A stretch of DNA of 10,017 nt from an uncultured Porphyromonas sp. (GTDB lineage Bacteria; Bacteroidota; Bacteroidia; Bacteroidales; Porphyromonadaceae): positions 1 through 10,017 of the forward strand of contig CAMCJO010000046.1 of the NCBI GenBank assembly GCA_945875135.1. Direction: 5' to 3'. The position numbers were made by a program, and so were the translations under genes. The notes under the pieces are model-generated. The model saw only the letters and a list, made by a program, of their open reading frames with translations, had not been told where the DNA came from and searched no databases. Below, one piece after another: positions 1 to 7,516 of this stretch (position 1 is the first letter of the stretch; each line of letters opens with the position of its first letter).

Positions 1-23
1 TCGGAGTGATCGGACATCTAGCC

Positions 24-58
24 TCTAACTTCTAACCCCTAATCTCTAATCTCTAATT
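24..58 (+). repeat. Heptad repeat tract (TCTAAYY), copy 1
   Basis: Five imperfect tandem units of about 7 nt (TCTAACT, TCTAACCC, CTAATC, TCTAATC, TCTAATT) run directly into the -7 box at 62-69. The same unit recurs at 1959-2015 and 8532-8559, and in reverse complement at 1875-1893. The tract occupies the place where a -33 promoter element would lie. It is seen directly in the sequence; its function is unknown. Confidence 0.8.
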
Positions 59-69
59 TCGTATCTTTG
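57..69 (+). promoter_or_regulatory. Bacteroidota-type promoter, -7 box TATCTTTG, for the LysE-type gene
   Basis: TATCTTTG at 62-69 fits the Bacteroidota primary-sigma -7 consensus TAnnTTTG. Transcription would be expected to start a few bases downstream, leaving a leader of about 50 nt before the ATG at 127. No TTG-type -33 element is seen at the usual distance; the heptad repeat lies there instead. The string TTTCGTATCTTTG is identical at 2014-2026, upstream of the DUF2723 gene, which supports a functional element. Confidence 0.65.
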
Positions 70-83
70 CACGAAAGTAAGTG

Positions 84-108
84 GGAGTAGGCTCTGTGGG
101 GCTTCTCC
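84..108 (+). promoter_or_regulatory. Possible hairpin in the 5' leader of the LysE-type gene
   Basis: Bases 84-94 can pair with 99-108 around a UGUG loop: GGAG with CUCC, AG with CU, then CUC with GGG (one G-U pair), interrupted by one U-U mismatch and one bulged G. It lies between the predicted promoter and the start codon, ending 18 nt before the ATG. It could affect translation or mRNA stability. It matches no riboswitch class known to me, and chance pairing is possible. Confidence 0.3.
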
Positions 109-126
109 TTCTGACGCTATAGATAC

Positions 127-780
127 ATGTTGATTACAGAGTACATATTACAGTTAGTCGGAGGTATCATCATAGGTCTCTGCATCTCTGCCCCGATGGG
201 TCCTGCTGGGATCCTCTGCTTGCGACGCGCTCTCGAGCAGGGTCGGCGTGCAGGGGTCATCACAGGTGTAGGAGCCATGCTGGGCGACCTAGTCTATGCG
301 GTTTTTACCTATTTCTTTACGGGGATCATGCTAGACTATGTAGACCACAACAAGATGGCTCTGCGTATCGTGGCGAGTCTTCTTTTCTTGGCCTTTGCTA
401 TATACCTATACTTCAGCAAGCCTCGCCTTGAGGTGTCGCAGCGTGTCGTGGGGCAGATCAATCAGCGCAACTTCTCCCATCTAGGGAGTGGCTTCTTGCT
501 GACCATTCCCAATCTGCTTATCGTCCCGGTCTATGTAGTCCTCTTCAGTCAGTTCAACTTCGTCTATCCACTCGGAGAGCCCCCCTACGGGATGTTTCTT
601 CTCGGACTCATCTCCATCGCTCTGGGAGCTTTGAGTTGGTGGCTCTTTATTACTTACATAGCGACCCGTCTTAGAGACTTTGTGAGCTTGCGCAATCTGC
701 GTCTCTTCAATCGCATCTTTGCGCTCGTCTTTGCTGTGATAGCAATCATCTCGCTGTTTTACACGTTTGTGGCTCTGTAA
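127..780 (+). CDS. LysE/RhtB-family transporter (putative amino-acid exporter)
   Basis: This 217-residue inner-membrane protein has the normal length for the LysE superfamily. These proteins export amino acids or related small molecules using the proton-motive force. The diagnostic N-terminal signature is clear: first helix at about 8-26, then SAPMGPAGIL at 21-30 followed by LRRALEQGRRAG and a GVGAMLGD turn ending at D54. About six hydrophobic segments are visible (roughly 8-26, 44-68, 79-97, 119-144, 153-178 and 194-216). ATG 127 is chosen because it begins just ahead of the first helix and lies about 57 nt after a good -7 box; no Shine-Dalgarno is seen, as is usual in Bacteroidota. The YeiH-type gene follows 32 nt downstream, so the two are probably co-transcribed. 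The family is firm. The substrate cannot be told from sequence, and a lysine- or threonine-specific name would be a guess. Confidence 0.88.
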   Translation: MLITEYILQLVGGIIIGLCISAPMGPAGILCLRRALEQGRRAGVITGVGAMLGDLVYAVFTYFFTGIMLDYVDHNKMALRIVASLLFLAFAIYLYFSKPRLEVSQRVVGQINQRNFSHLGSGFLLTIPNLLIVPVYVVLFSQFNFVYPLGEPPYGMFLLGLISIALGALSWWLFITYIATRLRDFVSLRNLRLFNRIFALVFAVIAIISLFYTFVAL

Positions 781-812
781 AAGCTTCGACTAGACCTATA
801 CCTTATTTATAT

Positions 813-1871
813 ATGACAAAAGCAATCTCACGCCCTACCAGGGGCTTCTGGTGTGGGCTACTCCTGATGGCAGACTTCGCCGGCGTAGCTGTGCTACTAG
901 CGCAGCTGCCACTCTTTAAGGAGACGCTCCGCATCTCTCCACTCATCATAAGTGTCTTGATAGGCATGATCTATGCCAATACGCTACGGCACAAGCTTAA
1001 TCCCGCTTGGGTACCTGGGCTAGCCTTCTCATCGAAGCGTATCCTACGCCTGGCGATCGTCTTCTACGCTTTTCGCCTTACGCTGGCAGATATCTACGAG
1101 GCGGGAGCTACGGCCTTCATCTATGACCTCATCATCGTCACCTCGGTGATCCTCCTCGGGGTGCTCATCGGTCGCTGGCTCAAGATGGATCGCGACACCG
1201 CCATCCTCACTGCCTCGGGTAGTGCCATCTGCGGAGCAGCGGCTGTGCTAGGCACCGAGCCTGTGCTGGGAGCCAGCTCGGAGAAGACGGTCGTAGCTGT
1301 CGCTACGGTGGTGCTCTTTGGTACGCTTAGCATGTTTATCTATCCACTCGTCCATGCGACAGGGTGGCTCGGGCTGACGGATCACCAGATGGCTATCTAC
1401 ACTGGGGGTACGCTCCACGAGGTGGCGCACGTGGCGGGTGCTGGCGGTGCTATGGGTGAGGCAATAGCCTCAACAGCGACCATCACGAAGATGATCCGTG
1501 TGATCCTCCTGGCCCCCTTCCTACTGATCCTCACCTCCGTCCTGCAAAGTGGCAGGCGTGGCGGAGGAGCCACGGCGCAGCGCAAGGTGTCGATACCTTG
1601 GTTCGCCATCTGGTTTCTCATCATGATCTGCGTCAATACATTCATCGGCTACCTCGCTGAGCAGCAGGGTGTGAGCGATCTCTATGGTCAGGTCTGTGGA
1701 GGCATCCGCTGGGCGGACGAGTTCGGACTCTGTATGGCCATGGCGGCACTCGGTAGTGATGCGTCGTTTGCTCGCTTTAGAAAGGCTGGTGGCAAGCCCT
1801 TCCTCCTAGCGGGTGCGCTCTATCTGTGGCTCACCATCGGGGGCTACTGTCTGATCCGCCTGATAGGGTAG
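813..1871 (+). CDS. YeiH-family membrane protein (putative sulfate exporter family)
   Basis: This 352-residue polytopic membrane protein matches the YeiH/UPF0324 family (Pfam Cons_hypoth698), members of which are annotated as putative sulfate exporters. The function is experimentally weak for most of them. Two family hallmarks are visible: GSAICGAAA beginning at G136 and the glycine-rich GGTLHEVAHVAGAGG with H202-E203 and H206. About ten hydrophobic segments span the length, and the C-terminus ends in a hydrophobic segment (LLAGALYLWLTIGGYCLI). ATG 813 gives a short cytoplasmic N-terminus before the first helix; the AT-rich stretch just before it is typical of Bacteroidota translation starts. 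It follows the LysE-type gene by 32 nt with no terminator, suggesting a two-gene exporter operon. The stop codon is followed 4 nt later by the arm of a large inverted repeat, which may mark the transcript end. The family is clear and the transported ion is inferred only. Confidence 0.87.
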   Translation: MTKAISRPTRGFWCGLLLMADFAGVAVLLAQLPLFKETLRISPLIISVLIGMIYANTLRHKLNPAWVPGLAFSSKRILRLAIVFYAFRLTLADIYEAGATAFIYDLIIVTSVILLGVLIGRWLKMDRDTAILTASGSAICGAAAVLGTEPVLGASSEKTVVAVATVVLFGTLSMFIYPLVHATGWLGLTDHQMAIYTGGTLHEVAHVAGAGGAMGEAIASTATITKMIRVILLAPFLLILTSVLQSGRRGGGATAQRKVSIPWFAIWFLIMICVNTFIGYLAEQQGVSDLYGQVCGGIRWADEFGLCMAMAALGSDASFARFRKAGGKPFLLAGALYLWLTIGGYCLIRLIG

Positions 1872-1874
1872 GGA

Positions 1875-1991
1875 TTAGAGATTAGAAATTAGAGGGGACT
1901 AGTGCCTCTAGTGTTTCTAGTGCCACTAGTGCTCCTAGTGATGCTAGTGCCTCTAGAGTCTAATCTCTAACTTCTAATTTCTAATCTCTAA
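1875..1991. repeat. 19-nt perfect inverted repeat (arms 1875-1893 and 1973-1991)
   Basis: TTAGAGATTAGAAATTAGA at 1875-1893 is the exact reverse complement of 1973-1991, with a 79-nt spacer. In RNA the stem could extend by a G-U and a G-C pair inward. The left arm is simply the heptad repeat in opposite orientation. It starts 4 nt after the yeiH-type stop codon, so it could protect or end that transcript, or extrude as a cruciform. The stem is AT-rich and no T-tract follows, so it is not a classical terminator. Other pairing registers exist, for example 1875-1886 with 1959-1970. Confidence 0.75.
1899..1961. repeat. 9-nt-period tandem array, CTAGTGNNN x6 plus CTAGAG unit
   Basis: Seven consecutive 9-nt units begin at 1899, 1908, 1917, 1926, 1935, 1944 and 1953. 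The first six begin CTAGTG and the last CTAGAG; the three remaining bases vary (CCT, TTT, CCA, CTC, ATG, CCT, TCT). Each unit holds the palindrome CTAG, and longer palindromes occur: ACTAGT at 1898-1903, CACTAGTG at 1924-1931 and CTCTAGAG at 1951-1958. The array is the loop of the 19-nt inverted repeat and lies upstream of the DUF2723 promoter. Spacing on nearly one helical turn (9 nt) with a fixed core and a variable triplet is unusual for intergenic DNA. Function unknown. Confidence 0.9.
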
Positions 1992-2015
1992 CTTCTAACC
2001 CTCTAACCTCTATTT
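1959..2015 (+). repeat. Heptad repeat tract (TCTAAYY), copy 2
   Basis: Eight units follow one another: TCTAATC, TCTAACT, TCTAATT, TCTAATC, TCTAACT, TCTAACCC, TCTAACC and TCTATTT. The period is 7 nt except for one 8-nt unit. It is the longest of the three tracts, continues directly from the CTAGTG array, and ends at the -7 promoter at 2019-2026. Tandem units of this kind are prone to slipped-strand copy-number change. Confidence 0.85.
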
Positions 2016-2026
2016 TCGTATCTTTG
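2014..2026 (+). promoter_or_regulatory. Bacteroidota-type promoter, -7 box TATCTTTG, for the DUF2723 gene
   Basis: TATCTTTG at 2019-2026 fits TAnnTTTG and sits 29 nt before the start codon at 2056, implying a short AU-rich leader. No TTG-type -33 element is seen. Together with the preceding repeat, 2001-2026 matches 44-69 at 24 of 26 positions, so two unrelated genes carry the same promoter module. It may also drive gpmA, lpdA and panE, which follow with short gaps. Confidence 0.65.
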
Positions 2027-2055
2027 TCCCCATATACGATACCTTAACTATAGAT

Positions 2056-5000
2056 ATGCAACAGAACTGGCGACTGTACAATCTGCTGAACAACGTGGTG
2101 GGCTGGGTGACCTTTGTCATCGCAGCGGTGGTCTACCTGATGACCATCGGTCCCTCAGCGAGTCTGTGGGACTGCCCCGAGTTTATCTTATCGGCCTTTA
2201 AGCTGGAGGTGGGTCACCCCCCTGGTGCGCCGATCTACATGCTTGTGTACAATGTCGCTGCACACCTAGCTCCTAGGCCTGAGCTGGCGGGACTGTACAC
2301 CAATGCGCTGAGTGGACTGCTCAGTGCGGGGACGATCCTTCTGCTCTTTTGGAGTATCACCCATCTGGTGCGCCGTGTGGTGCTGCCGGGTGCTTCGCCT
2401 TGTGCCAAGCAGTTGATCCCTGAGGGGGTGACGCCTGTGCCTACCTTAGCGCAGACGATCCTGATCATGGGCTCTGGACTGGTGGGAGCGTTGCTCTATA
2501 CCTTTACAGATACCTTCTGGTACAGTGCTGTGGAGAGTGAGGTGTATGCCTTTAGCTCCTTCCTGACGGCGCTGGTCTTCTGGCTGATGCTCAAGTGGAG
2601 CGACCGTGCAGACAATGCTCGCTCCGACCGCTGGATCGTCCTGATCGCCTACGTGATGGGACTAAGCATCGGGGTGCACCTGCTCAACCTGCTCTGCATC
2701 CCGGCGATGGCACTCATATACTACTTCCGCAAGCATGATACGCTGACCTTCAAGGGGATCGTGACGACACTGATCGTTTCCTTCGTCTTGATTGCGGTCA
2801 TCATGTTTGGCATCATGCAGGGTGTCGTCGCCTTCGGTGGTACGATAGATCGCTGGGTGGTCAATGGGCTAAAGATGCCGTACAACAGTGGCTTCTACCT
2901 CTATCTAGCGGTCCTCATGGTGGTGCTGGTCGGTTCGCTCACGCTTTATCAGCGAGGCGAGCGTGGTCGTAGTCTGATCATTAGCTCGTTTATCCTCTCG
3001 TGGTGCTTGATCGGCATCCCATACTTCGGAGGAGCCGTCTGGCTAGGCGTGATCGTGACGATAGCACTGGCGATATACCTCTTCCAAAACAGAAAGGTCT
3101 CCCTCCAGATGCTACACACGGCACAGATGTGTATGCTGGTCATCATGATCGGCTTTAGCTCCTATGGGGTGATCCTGGTGCGCTCGCTGGCTGGCACGCC
3201 GATGAATCAGAATGAGCCGAACACGGCCCTCGCGATCAAGAGCTACATCAATCGCGAGCAGTACGGCGCTATCCCCCACCTATATAGTGCTACCTACGTG
3301 GCGCGTCCTATAGCTATGGAGGAGGGCAGCCCGGTCTATGCGCCTAAGGTGAAGAGTAATCCCAACGAACCGGACGAGTATGTCAAGATCTACAGTCAGC
3401 CGAAGGTCAAGTATGCCGAGGGGAGCAAGATGCTCTTCCCTCGTATGTACTCTCCGCAGCCGGAGCATATAAGTGCGTACAACAGTTGGGTAGATCGCAA
3501 TCCAGACGATATGTCTAAGCCCTCGATGGCGGACAACTTGAAGTACCTCCTGCGCTATCAGGTTAACTACATGTACTGGCGTTACTTCGGCTGGAACTTC
3601 ATAGGTCGTCAGAACGACCTGCAGGGCGATGGCGGTATGCTCAAGGGAGGCGTCCTAACGGGCTACTCGTTTATTGATCAGATCGCACTGGGTAAGACCA
3701 AAGATCTGCCAGATCAACTTCGCAACAACAAGGGACGCAACGCTTACTACCTCTTGCCGCTGCTCCTCGGCTTCCTCGGCATTGCCTTTCAAGTGACGAG
3801 GCGCAAGAAGGGTATGCAAGCTTTTTGGATTACGCTGGCACTCTTCTTTATGACGGGCTTGGCAATCATCCTCTACATCAACCAGACGCCAGGGCAACCG
3901 CGTGAGCGAGACTACGCCTATGCGGGCTCTTTCTACGCCTTTGCAATATGGATCGGCTTCGGTGTGGCAGGCCTTTACGAGCTGCTGAGCCGTGCTAAGC
4001 TCAAGCCTGTACTGACCGCCTCGATCGTCTCGATACTAGGGCTGATCGTGCCGATACAGATGGCTTCGGAAAACTGGGACGACCACGACCGCTCGGGGCG
4101 TGTCCTAGCGAGCGACTTTGGCTACAACTACCTGATCAGTTGCGATCCCAATGCGGTGCTGCTCTGCTTCGGTGACAACGATACCTTCCCTCTATGGTAT
4201 GCCCAGGAGGTGGAGGGCGTGCGCACTGATGTCAAGGTGAGCAACCTGAGCTACCTGCAGTCGGAGTGGTACGGCAAGCACATGCTACGTCATAGTTACG
4301 AGGCGCAGCCGATACCGAATAAGTATATGACTCCGGCCTTCTTTGTAACGAACTCTTATGCGCTGATACGCCCGACGAGTGCGATGCCGATGCCTTTTGA
4401 TCAAGCTATGAAGGAGGCGACCAAGATCGTGCCTCAGGGACAGGCGCAGATGCCTACGGACAAGGTGCTGCTCCCCGTTGACTCGGCAGTTGTTGCTAAG
4501 CAGTTCCCGCAGCTTCAGGGCTTGCCTATGCCCGAGAGTATGGTGCTTTCGCTAGAGGGTAAGTCGGCTGTGACCAGAGATCAGCTCTTTGTCCTAGACA
4601 TGCTGGGCGCAGCTGAGTGGCAGCGACCGATCATGTGGGTAAGCACGTCTCCTCAGAATGTCTTTGCCAACCAGAGACAGTATATGTCTTATGTGGGTAT
4701 GGCGCAGCGCTTTAACCCGACGACCGTAGCGGGTACGCCCTACGAGGTAGATGTGGAGCGTTTGTATGACTTGGTGATGCACCAGTATCGCTACTTCAAT
4801 GCCAATGACCCCGACATCTACTTTGACGAGAATATCCGACGCAACATCTCTTACTACTACCGCTCTCGTCTCTTCGCGACGCTAGGACAAGCGCTCCTAC
4901 GTCAAGGCGACACCAAGCGAGCTCAGGAGGTGCTGACAAAGTGTGCCGAGGTGATCTCGCCTAAGGCGGTGCCCTACGATGTGACGGACGTAGCTCTAGC

Positions 5001-5328
5001 TGATGCATACTACCGTGCTGATATGCCCAAGCAGGGGGACGAGATCCTACGTGCGCTCTACCGAGACACGGCACAGCTTCTTTACTGGGTTAGCCAGCAG
5101 AGACCACGTCATCAGCTAGCACTCATCAATGACCCGATGGTGCGCTACTCGCTCGTCACGCTGATGGACTTAGTTCGTATAGATATGTCCTGGGGACGCA
5201 ACCTCTCGGCTGAGTATGATCCGATGCTAAGACAGGCTCTACCCACCTTTGGCAGCACCCTGGAGGTGCTCAAGGAGGTGACTGCTCAGCAGCTTGATCA
5301 GAGACTCTCTGACTCAACAAACCAGTAA
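2056..5328 (+). CDS. DUF2723 / GT117-type multi-pass protein, putative protein O-mannosyltransferase
   Basis: This 1090-residue inner-membrane protein belongs to the DUF2723 family, common in Bacteroidota and related by fold to GT-C glycosyltransferases, which use polyprenyl-phosphate sugars on the periplasmic side. The first helix (about 14-31) is followed by the signature WDCPEFI with D39 and E42, resembling the acidic pair of the first GT-C loop, then VGHPPGAP at 52-59. About ten hydrophobic segments run to roughly residue 376, then a long extracytoplasmic loop (about 380-560), then four more helices (about 563-668). A soluble C-terminal part begins with NWDDHDRSGR at 673-682 and GDNDTFPLWY at 706-715, and contains a TPR-like helix pair near 940-975 (LGQALLRQGDTKRAQEVL). 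No signal peptide beyond the first helix is needed. It lies alone among metabolic genes, 29 nt before gpmA. Family membership is firm. The mannosyltransferase role is inferred from relatives; donor and acceptor are unknown. Confidence 0.85.
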   Translation: MQQNWRLYNLLNNVVGWVTFVIAAVVYLMTIGPSASLWDCPEFILSAFKLEVGHPPGAPIYMLVYNVAAHLAPRPELAGLYTNALSGLLSAGTILLLFWSITHLVRRVVLPGASPCAKQLIPEGVTPVPTLAQTILIMGSGLVGALLYTFTDTFWYSAVESEVYAFSSFLTALVFWLMLKWSDRADNARSDRWIVLIAYVMGLSIGVHLLNLLCIPAMALIYYFRKHDTLTFKGIVTTLIVSFVLIAVIMFGIMQGVVAFGGTIDRWVVNGLKMPYNSGFYLYLAVLMVVLVGSLTLYQRGERGRSLIISSFILSWCLIGIPYFGGAVWLGVIVTIALAIYLFQNRKVSLQMLHTAQMCMLVIMIGFSSYGVILVRSLAGTPMNQNEPNTALAIKSYINREQYGAIPHLYSATYVARPIAMEEGSPVYAPKVKSNPNEPDEYVKIYSQPKVKYAEGSKMLFPRMYSPQPEHISAYNSWVDRNPDDMSKPSMADNLKYLLRYQVNYMYWRYFGWNFIGRQNDLQGDGGMLKGGVLTGYSFIDQIALGKTKDLPDQLRNNKGRNAYYLLPLLLGFLGIAFQVTRRKKGMQAFWITLALFFMTGLAIILYINQTPGQPRERDYAYAGSFYAFAIWIGFGVAGLYELLSRAKLKPVLTASIVSILGLIVPIQMASENWDDHDRSGRVLASDFGYNYLISCDPNAVLLCFGDNDTFPLWYAQEVEGVRTDVKVSNLSYLQSEWYGKHMLRHSYEAQPIPNKYMTPAFFVTNSYALIRPTSAMPMPFDQAMKEATKIVPQGQAQMPTDKVLLPVDSAVVAKQFPQLQGLPMPESMVLSLEGKSAVTRDQLFVLDMLGAAEWQRPIMWVSTSPQNVFANQRQYMSYVGMAQRFNPTTVAGTPYEVDVERLYDLVMHQYRYFNANDPDIYFDENIRRNISYYYRSRLFATLGQALLRQGDTKRAQEVLTKCAEVISPKAVPYDVTDVALADAYYRADMPKQGDEILRALYRDTAQLLYWVSQQRPRHQLALINDPMVRYSLVTLMDLVRIDMSWGRNLSAEYDPMLRQALPTFGSTLEVLKEVTAQQLDQRLSDSTNQ

Positions 5329-5357
5329 TCATTTAGAAACTCCTTTATCACATCCTT

Positions 5358-6104
5358 ATGAAAAGACTTGTATTAGTACGCCACGGACAGAGTGCGTGGA
5401 ATAAGAGTAACCAATTCACCGGCTGGACAGACGTCAACCTCACCGAGCAAGGTGTCGAGGAGGCGCACGAGGCTGGCCGACAGCTACTCAAGGCGGGCTT
5501 TCGCTTTGGCAAGGCTTACACATCATATCTCAAGCGCGCCATCAAGACGCTCAACATTATCCTCGATGAGATGGACCTCGACTGGATCCCCGTGGAGAAG
5601 TCGTGGCGCCTTAACGAGAAGCACTACGGCATGCTACAAGGGCTGGACAAGTCCGAGACAGCGGCTAAGTATGGCGAGGAGCAGGTGCACATCTGGCGAC
5701 GTAGCTATGACGTGCCCCCCGCACCACTAGACCCGACCGACGAGCGTGCCCCTCAGCACGACCCACGCTATGCTGCGGTCAATCCTGACGAGCTACCACT
5801 CACGGAGTCGCTCAAGGAGACGGTCGAGCGCATCCTCCCATACTGGGAGAGCAACATTCGTCCCGACCTGGAGCGGTATGGCGAGATCATCGTCACGGCT
5901 CACGGCAATAGCTTGAGAGGTATCGTCAAGCACCTCAAAGGTATCTCAGACGAAGAGATCCCTTCGCTCAACCTGCCGACGGGCATCCCGTACGTCTTCG
6001 AGTTTGACGACAATATGCAGTTGCAGCGTGACTACTTCCTCGGTGATCCCGAGCAGATAGCTAAGCTTCAGGCAGCCGTTGCCAATCAGGGCAAGAGCAA
6101 GTAG
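5358..6104 (+). CDS. gpmA: 2,3-bisphosphoglycerate-dependent phosphoglycerate mutase
   Basis: This cytoplasmic glycolytic enzyme interconverts 3-phosphoglycerate and 2-phosphoglycerate through a phosphohistidine intermediate primed by 2,3-bisphosphoglycerate. At 248 residues it has the classic length of the dPGM family. The N-terminal RHG motif ([10 protein letters not shown]) places the phospho-accepting histidine at H9. The acid/base glutamate is E87 in [13 protein letters not shown], and the second catalytic histidine is H182 in [24 protein letters not shown] after the first motif is also typical. The ATG at 5358 puts the RHG motif in its usual place close to the N-terminus. The gene starts 29 nt after the DUF2723 stop and ends 35 nt before lpdA, with no visible promoter or terminator on either side. 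All catalytic residues are present. A cofactor-independent mutase is excluded by fold and length. Confidence 0.96.
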   Translation: MKRLVLVRHGQSAWNKSNQFTGWTDVNLTEQGVEEAHEAGRQLLKAGFRFGKAYTSYLKRAIKTLNIILDEMDLDWIPVEKSWRLNEKHYGMLQGLDKSETAAKYGEEQVHIWRRSYDVPPAPLDPTDERAPQHDPRYAAVNPDELPLTESLKETVERILPYWESNIRPDLERYGEIIVTAHGNSLRGIVKHLKGISDEEIPSLNLPTGIPYVFEFDDNMQLQRDYFLGDPEQIAKLQAAVANQGKSK

Positions 6105-6139
6105 ACACAACTCGTTCATTTCATTAAACAATCTCAATC

Positions 6140-7510
6140 ATGACATACGATCTGATCATCATCGGTGGAGGTCCTGCGGGCTACACAGCTGCTGAGCGTG
6201 CAGCTCGTGGCGGACTGCAGACGCTGCTTATCGAAGAGCGTGCGCTCGGAGGCGTCTGCCTCAACGAAGGGTGCATCCCTACGAAGACGCTCCTGTACTC
6301 GGCTAAGGTTTGGCAGACAGTGCAGAGTGCCGCTAAGTATGGCGTCACTTGCACGCCAGAGCAGATAGACCCCGCCAAGGTTATCTCTAGAAAGAACAAA
6401 GTCGTGCGCAAGCTCGTCGCTGGTATTCGTGCACGTATGAAGGATGCTGGCGTGACCGTGGTCACGGAGCACGCAACTGTCACAGCGCACAATAGCGACG
6501 ACACCTACACTGCCACGGCAGCTGGTGAGACCTATACGGCTAAGCACCTACTCCTCTGCACGGGCTCAGAGACGGTCATCCCGCCTATACCAGGCGTCGA
6601 GGAAGGGCACTACATCACCCACCGAGAGGCACTGGACAGCAAGGAGCTTCCCGCCTCGATCGTCATCATTGGTGGCGGTGTCATTGGCATGGAGTTCGCA
6701 GCTTACTACAACGAGATGGGCGTGACCGTCTCTGTGGTTGAGATGCTCCCCGAGATCATCAACGGGATGGACAGCGAGCTGGCTGCACTTCTGCGTGAGG
6801 AGTACACGAAGCGTGGTATCAAGTTCTACCTCCAGCACAAGGTGACGCATCTCTATGCCGATGGCGTAGAGGTCGAGTACGAGGGTGAGACCTTTAAGGT
6901 AGAGGGCGAGCAAGTGATGCTCTCCGTGGGTCGTCGTCCTGTGACCAGCTCCTTCGAGGCACTGCTCAGCCAAGGGCTCGAGCTAGAGCGCCGAGGTGTC
7001 AAGACCGATGAATACCTCCGCACCTCGCTCCCCAATCTCTATGCTGCGGGCGATGTCAATGGGCACTCGCTCCTAGCCCACACAGCGGTGCGTGAGGCAG
7101 AGGTAGCGGTGGACCATATCCTCGGCCGTGAGATCAATCCGATGAGCTACCGCGCCATCCCAGGGGTCGTCTACACGCATCCCGAGATAGCGGGCGTAGG
7201 CTTTACGGAGGACGCCCTAAAGAATGGAGACAAGGTCTATACGAAGCTGATGCTCCCGATGAGCTACTCAGGACGCTTTGTTGCCGAAAACGAGATGGCT
7301 TCAGGCTACTGCAAGGTACTCGTAAACCCCGAAGGCAAGATACTCGGTGTGCACATGCTAGGCAATCCTTGTAGCGAACTGATCGTCACCGCTGGGCTAG
7401 CCATCGAGCGTGGCATGACAGCGCACGAGCTGAGCGAAATCATCTTCCCGCACCCCTCTGTGGCTGAGATCCTCAAGGAGACGCTGGAGACCTTTCCCCG
7501 TACGCACTAG
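6140..7510 (+). CDS. lpdA: Dihydrolipoyl dehydrogenase (E3)
   Basis: This 456-residue FAD flavoenzyme reoxidises dihydrolipoyl groups on the E2 subunits of 2-oxoacid dehydrogenases or on the glycine-cleavage H protein, reducing NAD+. The FAD-binding GGGPAG is at 9-14. The redox-active disulfide is C40/C45 in GGVCLNEGCIPTK, the pattern that separates Lpd from glutathione and mercuric reductases. The NAD-binding GGGVIGMEFA begins at 178, the second FAD motif is LYAAGDVNG, and the C-terminal catalytic pair is H438/E443 in HPSVAE. All key residues are intact. The dimerisation domain (about 340-456) is complete. No E1, E2 or gcv gene is in the window, so the partner complex cannot be named from context; it may be a shared E3. 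It is 35 nt after gpmA and 6 nt before the panE-like gene. Confidence 0.95.
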   Translation: MTYDLIIIGGGPAGYTAAERAARGGLQTLLIEERALGGVCLNEGCIPTKTLLYSAKVWQTVQSAAKYGVTCTPEQIDPAKVISRKNKVVRKLVAGIRARMKDAGVTVVTEHATVTAHNSDDTYTATAAGETYTAKHLLLCTGSETVIPPIPGVEEGHYITHREALDSKELPASIVIIGGGVIGMEFAAYYNEMGVTVSVVEMLPEIINGMDSELAALLREEYTKRGIKFYLQHKVTHLYADGVEVEYEGETFKVEGEQVMLSVGRRPVTSSFEALLSQGLELERRGVKTDEYLRTSLPNLYAAGDVNGHSLLAHTAVREAEVAVDHILGREINPMSYRAIPGVVYTHPEIAGVGFTEDALKNGDKVYTKLMLPMSYSGRFVAENEMASGYCKVLVNPEGKILGVHMLGNPCSELIVTAGLAIERGMTAHELSEIIFPHPSVAEILKETLETFPRTH

Positions 7511-7516
7511 TCAGCC

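Noticed and set aside
1893..1970. Possible small peptide encoded by the CTAGTG array (9-nt period would encode Leu-Val-X repeats)
   Set aside because: The frame is closed by TAG at 1890-1892 and TAA at 1968-1970; the only in-frame ATG (1941) would give 9 residues, and the TAG-reading frame is full of stops.
1899..2015. CRISPR-like array
   Set aside because: Units of 7 and 9 nt with no spacers of 25-40 nt and no cas genes nearby.
5392..5730. Alternate-frame open frame of 112 codons inside gpmA
   Set aside because: It is an Arg/Ser-rich shadow of gpmA, whose catalytic residues are all in the main frame.
5329..6139. Separate promoters for gpmA (5329-5357) and lpdA (6105-6139)
   Set aside because: Neither short gap contains a TAnnTTTG-like box, so read-through from upstream is the simpler reading.
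6134..6547. Antisense open frame of 137 codons opposite lpdA
   Set aside because: It lies wholly opposite a strongly conserved flavoenzyme region with all motifs intact; the translation shows no recognisable domain and no promoter.
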